Below are positions 17,232 to 25,141 of a stretch of 64,000 bases of DNA, one piece after another (the stretch's first letter is position 1; each line of letters opens with the position of its first letter). This DNA comes from Candidatus Uhrbacteria bacterium. GTDB lineage: Bacteria > Patescibacteriota > Patescibacteriia > 2-12-FULL-60-25. The position numbers and the translations under genes are program-made. The stretch lies in NCBI GenBank assembly GCA_021413945.1, contig JAIOPK010000015.1, forward strand, positions 1-64,000, given 5' to 3'. Under the pieces are notes generated by a model. That model was not told the DNA's origin. It did not search any database and worked only from the letters and a program-made list of their open reading frames with translations.

Positions 17232-17522
17232 GTGACAGAACAGCTCAAGGTAGTGCAAGTCAACGTGGAGACCACGGAGATGTACCACGTGTATCGAGGT
17301 GAGAAGCTCGTCGCCTACGTGATCGCAATGGATGGCAATGGCCAAGCCATCAAAGAGCTGTTGGAGCCGACTCCTGAGCGGCGCGTCCGCAGTTCCGGCA
17401 TCAGCGCGGTCAAGACCGCCGAGCGCCTCGACCAGCTGGTCCCCGATGACCCAAAGTTCAACGAGGCGGACGACGGACCGCCGACCAAGCGTCTCGGGAT
17501 TCCCGTGCGCAACAAGACCTAA
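17232..17522 (+). CDS. Hypothetical protein, 96 aa
   Basis: A plus-strand gene starting with GTG behind a GGAGG Shine-Dalgarno with a 6-base spacing. The N-terminal half (QLKVVQVNVETTEMYHVYRG, then KLVAYVIAMDGNGQ) predicts a small beta-rich domain; the C-terminal half is polar and proline-containing. I recognise no family. It is a one-gene unit with its own promoter and terminator, and its codons end mostly in G or C, unlike the housekeeping genes beside it. Confidence 0.65.
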   Translation: MTEQLKVVQVNVETTEMYHVYRGEKLVAYVIAMDGNGQAIKELLEPTPERRVRSSGISAVKTAERLDQLVPDDPKFNEADDGPPTKRLGIPVRNKT

Positions 17523-17528
17523 CTGCAA

Positions 17529-17558
17529 GACCCCTGAACCAAGCTAGGTTCAGGGGTC
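17529..17558 (+). terminator. Terminator after the 96-residue ORF
   Basis: GACCCCTGAACC and GGTTCAGGGGTC form a perfect 12-bp stem with a 6-base loop, 6 bases after the stop, with a T-run a few bases further on. Confidence 0.85.
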
Positions 17559-17580
17559 GCTACGTTTTTATAAATAGAAA

Positions 17581-17612
17581 CGCGCGCCAAACCTTTTCAG
17601 ATTTGGCGCGCG
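17581..17612 (-). terminator. Terminator after first lipoprotein gene
   Basis: CGCGCGCCAAA and TTTGGCGCGCG form an 11-bp GC-rich stem with a 10-base loop, 36 bases past the stop of the 17649-18416 gene. Confidence 0.75.
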
Positions 17613-17648
17613 CGGTAGTGCAGAGCGATGGAGGGGCGCTCTGCGAGT

Positions 17649-18416
17649 TCAGGGGAGGTTGATACGCATGGCTGCATGCGTACCGTCGAGTCCTGGGCGA
17701 TTCTCGAGTCCGCAACGGCCGCCGGGAAAGGCGGGATCCGTCGAGTACTCGGTACCACGTACCCAGAGACGCCATCCCGCATGATACGCGGGGCAGGAGC
17801 TCATGATGCAGGGCGAGGTGCCGTCAGCGTGTTCCGGATAGACGTACGCGAGTCCGGTATCGATCACAGGGGTGCCGGGATCGGGAATCGCGATCTCGCA
17901 TTCGGTCGAGTCCGCATCGATGACGCGGATGCCGCCGATACAGTCGATACGATCTGCCCAGTCGATCGTGTGAAGCGAGCCGCCGGGACGCGTCCAGTGG
18001 AACTGGGCGGCCCAGTCGGCGACGAGCGGCACTCCGTCGAGACGGATACAGATGCCCGTCGTCGTGTCCTCGCAGCGGCGCGGGGGGCCACCGTCGGGAA
18101 GCGGACCTCCGTCGACAGGACCGGAGTCCGTGCCGGCGTCGATCGGATCGGGGCCCGAGTCGATCGGACCCGAGTCGGGGCCGGAATCGACGGGACCGGC
18201 GTCGCCGTCGGACAGACCGGTGTCGGCCATGATCATGGCGTCGCCGGCGTCGTTCGGAGGCAAGCCTCCGTCGACCATGTCCGCGTCTGCGGCGGGCACG
18301 CAGGCTCCGCCGATCTGGTACATCGTACCCGGCGGACAGCTGAGCCCACTTCGATCGAGCATGCAGCCAGGCAGGGCAAGAAGCGCTACCGAGAACAAGA
18401 ACAGGTTTCGAGTCAT
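17649..18416 (-). CDS. Asp/Gly-rich lipoprotein, copy 1
   Basis: A 255-residue predicted lipoprotein. The signal peptide ends in the lipobox LPGC, placing the lipidated Cys at 18. Residues 40-110 are a low-complexity Asp/Gly/Pro linker with repeated DSGP and DAG units. A cysteine-rich globular domain of about 140 residues follows, with RRCEDTTTGICIRLDG, WADRIDCIGGIRVIDAD and SPCIMSSCPAYHAGWRLW. The domain is unknown to me; the linker style is typical of myxobacterial and other predatory-bacterium surface lipoproteins. It is closely related to the gene at 18578-19249. Shine-Dalgarno AAAGGAGG. Confidence 0.75.
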   Translation of the reverse strand: MTRNLFLFSVALLALPGCMLDRSGLSCPPGTMYQIGGACVPAADADMVDGGLPPNDAGDAMIMADTGLSDGDAGPVDSGPDSGPIDSGPDPIDAGTDSGPVDGGPLPDGGPPRRCEDTTTGICIRLDGVPLVADWAAQFHWTRPGGSLHTIDWADRIDCIGGIRVIDADSTECEIAIPDPGTPVIDTGLAYVYPEHADGTSPCIMSSCPAYHAGWRLWVRGTEYSTDPAFPGGRCGLENRPGLDGTHAAMRINLP

Positions 18417-18471
18417 TTAGCCTCCTTTCGGGAGCTAGGGGTTAAAGAACATGCCAGAATCTGAACAACGT

Positions 18472-18500
18472 AATGTAGCATAAAATGCCCGTTTTGTCAA
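18472..18500 (-). promoter_or_regulatory. TTGACA promoter of lipoprotein copy 1
   Basis: -35 TTGACA (18495-18500), 17-base spacer, -10 TACATT (18472-18477); leader of about 50 bases with a strong Shine-Dalgarno. Confidence 0.7.
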
Positions 18501-18511
18501 TGAAAGAGGAA

Positions 18512-18539
18512 GAGCCACCCGATGTAGTTCGGGTGGCTC
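18512..18539 (-). terminator. Terminator after second lipoprotein gene
   Basis: GAGCCACCCG and CGGGTGGCTC form a 10-bp stem with an 8-base loop. A second small hairpin (AGCGGT...ACCGCT) sits between it and the stop codon. Confidence 0.7.
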
Positions 18540-18577
18540 AACAGAGCGGTTTTTTAGACCGCTTTTCCAGGGTGGCC

Positions 18578-19249
18578 TCAAGGGAGATTAATGCGCATGA
18601 CCGCATGCTCGCCGTCGAGGGCGATGCGATTCTCCAGAAAACAGCGGCCGCCGGGGGTGACGGGGTCCGTCGGATACTCGACGCCGCGGATCCAGAGACG
18701 CCAGCCAGTGTGATACGCGGGGCATGCGCTCATAATGCAGGGCGAGATGCCGTCTGCATGCTCCGGATAGATGTACGCGAGGCCGGTGTCCAGCACAGGG
18801 GTGCCGGGATCGGGAATCGCGATCTCGCATTCGGTCGTGTCCGCATCGATGACGCGGATGCCGCCGATGCAGTCGATGCGATCTGCCCAGTCGATGGTAT
18901 GAAGGATTCCGCCGGGGCGAGTCCAGTTGAACTGGGCGGCCCAATCGGCGACGAGCGGAACGCCATCGACGCGGATGCAGATGCCCTCGACTGTGTCTTC
19001 GCAGCGACGCGGATCGCCGGCGTCGCTGCCTCCATCGACGGAACCGTCGAGATAGCCGGAGTCGAGAGAGGCGTCGCCGATATCGGCATCGACGAGCAGA
19101 CTGCCGTCGCCGACCGATGCGTCGAGATCGACTCGACCGGAGTCGAGGGAACCGTCGGGAGCGTCCGCGGGGGGCCACGGATCGAAGTCGAGTATCAGGC
19201 CGCAGCCTGATACTCCGAAGAGACACAGGCTGAGAACCAAACGAAACAT
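18578..19249 (-). CDS. Asp/Gly-rich lipoprotein, copy 2
   Basis: A 223-residue paralogue of the neighbouring lipoprotein. The signal peptide ends in VSGC (lipidated Cys near 16). The Asp/Ser/Gly linker (about 25-80) is shorter and diverged, while the last 140 residues are nearly identical to copy 1: RRCEDTVEGICIRVDG, the WADRIDCIGGIRVIDAD segment and SPCIMSACPAYHTGWRLW. Conserved domain with a freely varying linker suggests a recent tandem duplication and surface display. It has its own promoter, Shine-Dalgarno (AAAGGAG) and terminator. Confidence 0.75.
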   Translation of the reverse strand: MFRLVLSLCLFGVSGCGLILDFDPWPPADAPDGSLDSGRVDLDASVGDGSLLVDADIGDASLDSGYLDGSVDGGSDAGDPRRCEDTVEGICIRVDGVPLVADWAAQFNWTRPGGILHTIDWADRIDCIGGIRVIDADTTECEIAIPDPGTPVLDTGLAYIYPEHADGISPCIMSACPAYHTGWRLWIRGVEYPTDPVTPGGRCFLENRIALDGEHAVMRINLP

Positions 19250-19279
19250 GGACCGTCTCCTTTCAAGGTGCGTCTACCG

Positions 19280-19308
19280 AGACTAGTATTAAAATGGCTT
19301 TTTGTCAA
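19280..19308 (-). promoter_or_regulatory. TTGACA promoter of lipoprotein copy 2
   Basis: -35 TTGACA (19303-19308), 17-base spacer, -10 TAGTCT (19280-19285). Confidence 0.65.
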
Positions 19309-19312
19309 TCCG

Positions 19313-19936
19313 TCAGGCCTGGAATCCGGAGATGCCTTCATCGGTTTTCTTGGGGACGACGATCCTTGGCTGGAGGTTCATTTCCTGACGGATTTCATCG
19401 CGCATTTTCCGTACGCTCTTGTTTGCCGGTTCATCGGCTGAAGGGGTCTCCATTTGGCTCGCTCGGTCGACTTTGTTGGCACGACCCGCAGCTCCGCGCA
19501 TACGGTCGAGGACGGTCATCTCCCGCTCCGACGGAACAGCCTCGGCTTCCGAACGCTGTTCTTGAGCGATGCGCTTCAATCGAGCCTTGATGGCGCCTGC
19601 AGTCAATCCCGGATTCGCTTTCAACTGCGCTTCGCGGCTCGCCATCAAGACCATCTCCCCCGCCGACTTGGCGTGCTTGGCGATTTTGACCTCCTGCAAA
19701 GCCTCAACAAGATTTTTTAATTCAGAATGGCGCCAGCCGGATCGATGTTCACCCGATAAAACTTTCGCGATTTCTTTATGATCTTTTCCACCCAAACCTC
19801 GGCGCGAAAGCGCGTCCTTCATCTTCCCTTTGTCGACCGTACCAAGCGTATGCTCGATGCGTTTGGCCGATTGGCCATGAAAAATCATCTTGCCGACATT
19901 GGTGCCGATGTCCTGATTGGAAGCGCGTTGGGGCAT
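19313..19936 (-). CDS. Hypothetical protein, 207 aa
   Basis: A basic, helix-rich, soluble protein that I do not recognise. It begins MPQRASNQDIGTNVGKMIFHG, has a charged middle with a possible helix-turn-helix-like stretch (LSRRGLGGKDHKEIAKVL) and a disordered, polar C-terminal third. The ATG at 19936 is preferred to an in-frame ATG at 19972, which lies within the upstream terminator. An extended -10 (TGCGATAAT) ends 6 bases before it, so the message is predicted to be leaderless. Confidence 0.65.
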   Translation of the reverse strand: MPQRASNQDIGTNVGKMIFHGQSAKRIEHTLGTVDKGKMKDALSRRGLGGKDHKEIAKVLSGEHRSGWRHSELKNLVEALQEVKIAKHAKSAGEMVLMASREAQLKANPGLTAGAIKARLKRIAQEQRSEAEAVPSEREMTVLDRMRGAAGRANKVDRASQMETPSADEPANKSVRKMRDEIRQEMNLQPRIVVPKKTDEGISGFQA

Positions 19937-19942
19937 GGGGCA

Positions 19943-19951
19943 ATTATCGCA
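19943..19951 (-). promoter_or_regulatory. Extended -10, leaderless start
   Basis: TGCGATAAT on the minus strand, with 6 bases between the box and the ATG at 19936; transcription would start at or beside the A of the start codon. Confidence 0.55.
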
Positions 19952-19952
19952 G

Positions 19953-19984
19953 AAGCCCGCCCCGAAGTACATCGGGACGGGCTT
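19953..19984 (-). terminator. Terminator after oxygenase gene
   Basis: AAGCCCGTCCCGA and TCGGGGCGGGCTT pair over 13 bp with one G-T pair and a 6-base loop, 4 bases past the stop of the gene at 19989. Confidence 0.75.
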
Positions 19985-19988
19985 GGGA

Positions 19989-21047
19989 TCAGACGGTTAG
20001 CTTCACGACCTTTTCGGTTAGGGTTCTCATCATGCGTGTTCCGCACTTTTCGCGTTCGGCGAAGTAACGCGCGGCTTCGGGCTCGTTGACGAAGCGGCCG
20101 ATGGGCTCGATGTAGCGGTCGGTGCGGATGTTGGAGAACATCGTGGTGGACACGCGCCACGGGATCTTGCCGACGAGAAGCTCCTCACGGATACGGATCT
20201 GGGCTTCCTCGCCGATCACGACTTCATGATAGCCGCGAAGGGTACGGCCGGCCGTGAGATGCTCGAGGACGCGGCCGCTCTGGAGGAGCAGACAATCGTC
20301 GTCGGGCAGGCGCACGGGGAAACGCTTCCAGCCGCGCGTGTAGGCCCAGAGCCCCGGGTAGTTGGAGCGACCGTGCATCGTGACGGCGGAAAGATCGTTG
20401 TGGAAACCGGCGGCAACCGTTCCCGACTTACCGTGGCGGTAGAGATCGAGACCGGTGGGAGCCAGCTTCTGGACGCCCTCGAAGAGCATGTTCGTGAAGA
20501 GGTCGACGGGCTCGCGGAAACCGAGTGCGAGCATCTCCATCACGGACTTGAGCGCCGATGACATCGCAACGCCCCAGGCGTCACAGATCGGCACCCAGTT
20601 CTCGATCTCGACCGGATCGATCCTTGACAGGAAGTCGATGTCAGGAAACTCGCTCGTTTCCGGCCTTGCACCGACCGGAAGCATGTAGCGCTCCTTGGGA
20701 TCGGCGGGCGGCGGAGCAGAAGGTCGAGCGCCCTCGGGAATGAGATGCAGGACCTCATCTCGGCGACGCGGCTTCTCCGTGAACGGAGGGCGCCAGCCGG
20801 TCTCGTAGATCTGCGTGCCGTCCGCAAGCGGGGTCTGCACGTACTTGGACTTGATCTCGACGGGCAGGCGGTAGAAATCCTGCATCATGTCGCGATAGCG
20901 ATTGGGCAGTCCAATATCGACGCGCGGGTCGCGGATGATGAGCACGCCATACTCCGTCATCACGTCCTTCACCTGACTGCAGGCGAGCTCGTCGTCGCCG
21001 GTCTTCAGGAAACGGTTCAGGTCCACGATGGGGATGTCGATGCTCAC
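19989..21047 (-). CDS. Isopenicillin N synthase-like 2OG-Fe(II) oxygenase
   Basis: A 352-residue cytosolic oxygenase. The N-terminal DIOX_N part has IPIVDLNRF and YGVLIIRDPRV. The jelly-roll core holds the iron ligands FHND (His and Asp) near 216 and HEVV near 274, and the 2-oxoglutarate Arg-Ser pair in WRVSTTMF near 297. The plan is that of isopenicillin N synthase and plant 2OG oxygenases; the substrate is unknown. It is a one-gene unit with strong Shine-Dalgarno (AAGGAG), a TTGACG -35 about 65 bases upstream and a terminator. High GC at third codon positions suggests transfer. An O2-using enzyme is unusual in this type of genome. Confidence 0.8.
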   Translation of the reverse strand: MSIDIPIVDLNRFLKTGDDELACSQVKDVMTEYGVLIIRDPRVDIGLPNRYRDMMQDFYRLPVEIKSKYVQTPLADGTQIYETGWRPPFTEKPRRRDEVLHLIPEGARPSAPPPADPKERYMLPVGARPETSEFPDIDFLSRIDPVEIENWVPICDAWGVAMSSALKSVMEMLALGFREPVDLFTNMLFEGVQKLAPTGLDLYRHGKSGTVAAGFHNDLSAVTMHGRSNYPGLWAYTRGWKRFPVRLPDDDCLLLQSGRVLEHLTAGRTLRGYHEVVIGEEAQIRIREELLVGKIPWRVSTTMFSNIRTDRYIEPIGRFVNEPEAARYFAEREKCGTRMMRTLTEKVVKLTV

Positions 21048-21144
21048 GCGGTATCTCCTTATGAAAGGAACCGCGATAACGATAGGACTTGGGAATTGCG
21101 CGGTCTAGCAGATACGTCAATAGGCGCCGAGTGGCGCCTATTGC

Positions 21145-22215
21145 TTATTCCTCCTCTTCATCATTCCCCTTTTTGCCGGACTTCACCGCCGCGATGAGCG
21201 GTTCGAGATCGCCGTCCATTATTTGGTCGATATTATGCCAAGACTTTTTGATACGGTGGTCCGTGATGCGATCCTGCGGTGAGTTGTAGGTTCGAATTTT
21301 TTCCGAGCGGTCACCCGAGCCGATTTGATTGCGGCGGTCGGCCTCGAGAGACGCGCGTTTCTTTTCTTCCTGCGCTTCCCAGATACGTGCGCGCAACACC
21401 GTCATGGCACGCTCACGATTTTGCACCTGCGAACGTTCATCCTGACAGGAAACGACGACGCCGGTCGGAATATGCGTGATGCGGACGGCAGACTTGGTCG
21501 TGTTTACCGATTGTCCGCCCTTGCCTCCTGCGCAGAAGGTGTCGATGCGGAGATCTTTGGTGTCGATCGTGATTTCCGTTTCCTCGATTTCCGGAAGAAC
21601 GGCGACGGTGGCAGTCGACGTATGGATTCGACCTGCTTTTTCTGTCACTGGGACGCGCTGGACGCGATGGACACCGGATTCGAACTTGAGAGAACCGTAA
21701 ACGCCGTTGCCCTCGATCGACATGACGGCTTCTTTATATCCCCCGCTCTCATTGGTCGACTCGGAAATGAGTTTTGCTTTCCAACCGCGACGTTCTGCGT
21801 AGCGTAAGTACATTCGAAGAAGATCGCCTGCGAACAACGAGGCTTCATCGCCACCGGCACCGGCGCGGATTTCGATGATGACGTCGCTTGCATCGTGCGG
21901 ATCTGGTGGGACCATCAATAATTCGAAACGTTCGAGGGAGGCGGCGAGTTCGGGTTCGAGTCGAAGAAGTTCATTTGTGCCCATCTCCTTCATTTCCGCG
22001 TCTTCCGACGAGACAGCTTCCTTTGCATCACGCACAGCTTGGTCGAGGTCGAGTAATTCTTTGGCGACTTCCGCTTTGTCGCGCGCATGCGTGAAGGCGA
22101 TTGAGGCGACCTTGAGTTTCTTTGGATCGCTAAGCACTTCCGATGTCGCAAGGACGGCTTCGGCTTTTGCGAGCTCTTCCATGGCCTGCTTGGCCTGTGT
22201 GAGAAGTTGGGACAT
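21145..22215 (-). CDS. prfA: Peptide chain release factor 1
   Basis: A 356-residue release factor for UAA and UAG. It carries the RF1-type tripeptide anticodon PVT in [12 protein letters not shown] near residue 183 and the peptidyl-hydrolysis GGQ loop in [20 protein letters not shown] near 228. The start at 22215 gives the typical N-terminus; an in-frame ATG at 22254 would add 13 unlikely residues. It lies 66 bases after rpmE, a common bacterial pairing. Confidence 0.95.
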   Translation of the reverse strand: MSQLLTQAKQAMEELAKAEAVLATSEVLSDPKKLKVASIAFTHARDKAEVAKELLDLDQAVRDAKEAVSSEDAEMKEMGTNELLRLEPELAASLERFELLMVPPDPHDASDVIIEIRAGAGGDEASLFAGDLLRMYLRYAERRGWKAKLISESTNESGGYKEAVMSIEGNGVYGSLKFESGVHRVQRVPVTEKAGRIHTSTATVAVLPEIEETEITIDTKDLRIDTFCAGGKGGQSVNTTKSAVRITHIPTGVVVSCQDERSQVQNRERAMTVLRARIWEAQEEKKRASLEADRRNQIGSGDRSEKIRTYNSPQDRITDHRIKKSWHNIDQIMDGDLEPLIAAVKSGKKGNDEEEE

Positions 22216-22281
22216 ATGAAAAACCAGCTTTCGACTTCCGGCGTAATGATACACCGAACGACGAAAAGCCGGCTTTACTAC

Positions 22282-22569
22282 CTAAGCTTTGCTGGCCTTC
22301 TTGGCAGCCTTAGCAACAGCACGCTTGGCCGTCTTGATCTTCTTGGAACCAACGCCGGCGCGGTCTGTTTTTGCCTTAGCGAGGCGCGAGAACTTGTCGA
22401 TACGGCCGGCCGTGTCGACGAGGTTCTGCTTGCCCGTGTAGAACGGGTGGCAAGCGGAACACAATTCCACGCTGATCGCGGGAACCGTTGAACCTACCGT
22501 GACAGCGTTGCCACAGACACAGGTGATTTTTGCATCGGCGGTGTACGCCGGGTGGATTTCAGCCTTCAT
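22282..22569 (-). CDS. rpmE: 50S ribosomal protein L31
   Basis: A 95-residue bL31 of the zinc-binding type. MKAEIHPAY opens the protein, CVCGN and [12 protein letters not shown] supply four cysteines for zinc, and a Lys/Ala-rich tail of about 25 residues extends beyond the usual 70. bL31 bridges the two subunits. The start at 22569 is fixed by the family N-terminus. It is followed by prfA on the same strand. Confidence 0.93.
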   Translation of the reverse strand: MKAEIHPAYTADAKITCVCGNAVTVGSTVPAISVELCSACHPFYTGKQNLVDTAGRIDKFSRLAKAKTDRAGVGSKKIKTAKRAVAKAAKKASKA

Positions 22570-22615
22570 ATTGATTGGCCGTAGGTTAGCAGAAACCTCC
22601 TCGATTGACAAGGGA

Positions 22616-22644
22616 TTGACTCTGCACAGCTTTTTGGCTTAGAT
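22616..22644 (+). promoter_or_regulatory. Promoter of the 146-residue ORF
   Basis: -35 TTGACT (22616-22621), 17-base spacer, -10 TTAGAT (22639-22644). A second TTGACA lies 11 bases upstream but has no -10 at the right distance. Confidence 0.5.
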
Positions 22645-22673
22645 AAGCTACGTTCTTTTTAACGGGAGATGCA

Positions 22674-23114
22674 ATGACCCAACAAGTTCAGTCGTCGACG
22701 TTCCTCGAGTTCAGCCATACAATCGAGGACAAGAAGGCCGGATTCATCGTCACCGTCTACATCAAGCTGGGTGATGAAGGCATCATCATCGGCCATGAAT
22801 TCGGCACGACCTGCGGAACGACCCAGGCTACGGCGCAGGGGGAGATCAACGTCGAGAGCCTCCGCAAGCTGCTCGATTCTTGCCGTAACGTCGACAATGA
22901 GGGCGTCGGCGTGGAGACGGCGATGAAGTCGTATGACCCGGAGACGCGCGAGATGGAAGACGAGATGGAGGATCTCCAGATCTCGTTCGAAGAGCCGCTG
23001 AACTTCCGGCCGTTCCTTCTGCAGTTCCTGCCGATCATCATCAGGTCGGCCGAGCTGGTCGACAAGAGCAGTCTGCCCACGATGGTTACGACCACGAACG
23101 TAGCCAAGTGCTGA
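22674..23114 (+). CDS. Hypothetical protein, 146 aa
   Basis: A plus-strand, acidic soluble protein with no family I recognise. The N-terminal half alternates strands (FLEFSHTIEDKKAGFIVTV, then IKLGDEGIIIGHEF) and holds a Cys-Gly-Thr-Thr segment; the middle is Glu/Asp-rich (EMEDEMEDLQISFEE). The ATG is preceded by GGGAG with about 5 bases spacing. It is a single-gene unit with promoter and terminator, and its codons favour G and C at the third position. Confidence 0.65.
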   Translation: MTQQVQSSTFLEFSHTIEDKKAGFIVTVYIKLGDEGIIIGHEFGTTCGTTQATAQGEINVESLRKLLDSCRNVDNEGVGVETAMKSYDPETREMEDEMEDLQISFEEPLNFRPFLLQFLPIIIRSAELVDKSSLPTMVTTTNVAKC

Positions 23115-23128
23115 CAGAGCCACAATCA

Positions 23129-23160
23129 AAACCCCGCCCGACAACTGTCGAGCGGGGTTT
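23129..23160 (+). terminator. Terminator after the 146-residue ORF
   Basis: AAACCCCGC and GCGGGGTTT form a 9-bp stem 15 bases after the stop. It may also serve the minus-strand glycosyltransferase ending at 23168. Confidence 0.7.
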
Positions 23161-23167
23161 GAACGTT

Positions 23168-24265
23168 TTAGACGATGAGAAGTTTTACGATCACCCAATA
23201 GACCTTCATGATCGGATTACCAATGTACTCAAGCACCGGATTACGAACGCTTTCTTCTTGGAATCGAATGTCGGCGACGGCGAGGCGAAGGAGCTCTCGA
23301 TCACCGACCGTGCGCGACTTTTGAATCGCGCGACGACGGGCGCGGATCCATTTCCAGAATTTTGGGTCGAACAATTCTTTGATTTGTTTCCGCTTCATGT
23401 CGAACCAACCATTTTTGATGGCGAAAAGTGAAAGTGCGAGATCCATGACGAGGGCCATCGGTGCGATGAGGATGAGCGTCCAGATTCGATAGAACGACAA
23501 CATCAAAACCCAGCGATTGCGTTCCATCCAATAATAATTGATCTTTGCTTTGCCAAATTGGTAGTGATGCCAAATGATGGACGCGGGTTCGACCACGATT
23601 TTCCAACCCTTGGAGCGCAAGAGAAGTGAGATATCCGTGTCCTCGTGATATGAAAAGAATTTTTCATCAAAGAGCTGTCCGCCGTTTAATACAGAGACAC
23701 GGACGAGCGCGGCGGCGCCTGAGGCATAGCCGATCTCACTCGGTCGTAAAGTGGAAAGCGCAGAGCGTAAAGCTTTATAATCATTCGAGTAGCCGAAACC
23801 GAGGAAATGGTAGGCATTCCCGGATGAGTTGATGCGTTCGCGTTCCTGACCGAGGAGCATGAGCGATTGTACAATGGCTATTTTCTCGTCCGATTGCATG
23901 CGCTCGACGGCGGTGCGGAGGAAAAGCGAATCCACATCCGTGTCCTCGTTCAATAAATAAACGAGCTCACAGCCAAGCTCGCGCGCTTTTTCCAGACCGA
24001 GGTTGTTGTTGCCGGAGAAACCAATTTCTTTCTCGAGAAAAAGATATGAGATGCGCGGGAGCGTCGTGCCTGACTTGGCAAGCCACGTTTGATCGAACCA
24101 AGGCTTGATCGGTTCGCGGCTGCCTTTGGATTCCACGCAGATCAATTCAACGAGTTCGCGCGGATAGTCGAGCTTCTCGAGTGAAGAGAGGCAGCGCGAA
24201 ATATCTTCACGACCGTTGGAGGTCGGGAAGGAAAGAAAAATAATTCCAACTTTTGGCAAGCTCAT
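23168..24265 (-). CDS. Family 2 glycosyltransferase
   Basis: A 365-residue GT2 enzyme of the rhamnosyl/galactofuranosyl type. It opens with KVGIIFLSFPTSNGREDISR, has the metal-binding region NEDTDVDSLFL, the acceptor segment FFSYHEDTDISLLLRSKGW and two C-terminal hydrophobic helices (LILIAPMALVMDLALSLFA). The ATG at 24265 overlaps the upstream TGA by 4 bases. It is the last of three GT2 genes in a tight operon, probably assembling a surface polysaccharide on the inner face of the membrane. Confidence 0.9.
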   Translation of the reverse strand: MSLPKVGIIFLSFPTSNGREDISRCLSSLEKLDYPRELVELICVESKGSREPIKPWFDQTWLAKSGTTLPRISYLFLEKEIGFSGNNNLGLEKARELGCELVYLLNEDTDVDSLFLRTAVERMQSDEKIAIVQSLMLLGQERERINSSGNAYHFLGFGYSNDYKALRSALSTLRPSEIGYASGAAALVRVSVLNGGQLFDEKFFSYHEDTDISLLLRSKGWKIVVEPASIIWHHYQFGKAKINYYWMERNRWVLMLSFYRIWTLILIAPMALVMDLALSLFAIKNGWFDMKRKQIKELFDPKFWKWIRARRRAIQKSRTVGDRELLRLAVADIRFQEESVRNPVLEYIGNPIMKVYWVIVKLLIV

Positions 24266-25140
24266 ACGATCATGCGGATATGCGGGAGGCCGAGTTTTTC
24301 CAATTCCTTGCGGCGCTTCCACATGCGGGGGAACGATTGGGCGAGCGAGGAGACGGCGCGGAACCAAACGATCGGTGAAGTGATAAAGACGAGGAACGAA
24401 CGGGCGAGCTCATTAACCAGGGAACGGAAGAAGTCGTCAAAGCCGAGCGATGGTGCGGCGTGGAGGGTGTAGATGTGATGCTGATTCCTGTAGGCGCATT
24501 GGCGAAGCAGGGTCGGGCGCTTTCGTTCCGCGACAAAGCGCGCGATCAAACCGCTCCCCTCCTCTTTGACTCCGCGTTTATGCCAAGCGATGGCTCGCGG
24601 CTCGAAGTTGCCGATGAATCCCGCACGTCGGAGTCGAATCGCAAGATCGACGTCTTCCTTGTACATGAACCACGTCGGATCAAAGAGGCCGCCGGCTTTC
24701 TCGATTGCGGAAGAACGATACAAACCGACGGCGCCGGAAACGCCAAAGACTTCTCCGGCGGATTCCGGTGCGGTGTGTCGATCGAGGACGCGAGCCATGC
24801 ATCGATAGTCCAAGCCCGATGTGTCGATGGTTTTGCCGTCCCACCGATAGACAAGACCTGTCACGGATCCAATGCGATCGTCCGACTCGATGCGATTCAT
24901 CGCGTGCTCGAGATACTGCGGATCGAGTTTGGTATCATCGTTTAAGAGCATGACAAAGGGAGACTGATGCCGCTTAAACAGCTCGACATGTCCGCCGGCA
25001 AATCCAATATTTTCTTCTATCGAATTATCGCGATAGAACACTTCAAAATCACGAAACGTTTGTGCATCGAGCGAGGCTTTCAACGTTTCGATTTTTTCGT
25101 CGCTGTAATACAGAATCACCTGAATTGCCAATCGAGCCAT
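24262..25140 (-). CDS. Family 2 glycosyltransferase
   Basis: A 292-residue GT2 enzyme. The nucleotide-sugar region includes FEVFYRDNSIEENIGFAGGH and MLLNDDTKLDPQYLEHA; the acceptor side has GLFDPTWFMYKEDVDLAIRL and WHKRG. The pattern matches rhamnosyltransferase-like members of GT2. It starts one base after the stop of the preceding GT2 and overlaps the next by 4 bases, so the three are coupled. The dTDP-sugar genes nearby suggest a deoxysugar donor; this is inferred. Confidence 0.9.
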   Translation of the reverse strand: MARLAIQVILYYSDEKIETLKASLDAQTFRDFEVFYRDNSIEENIGFAGGHVELFKRHQSPFVMLLNDDTKLDPQYLEHAMNRIESDDRIGSVTGLVYRWDGKTIDTSGLDYRCMARVLDRHTAPESAGEVFGVSGAVGLYRSSAIEKAGGLFDPTWFMYKEDVDLAIRLRRAGFIGNFEPRAIAWHKRGVKEEGSGLIARFVAERKRPTLLRQCAYRNQHHIYTLHAAPSLGFDDFFRSLVNELARSFLVFITSPIVWFRAVSSLAQSFPRMWKRRKELEKLGLPHIRMIV

Positions 25141-25141
25141 A

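Noticed and set aside
19989-21047. Isopenicillin N synthase for antibiotic synthesis
   Set aside because: Only the general oxygenase fold is supported; no peptide synthetase or other beta-lactam genes are nearby.
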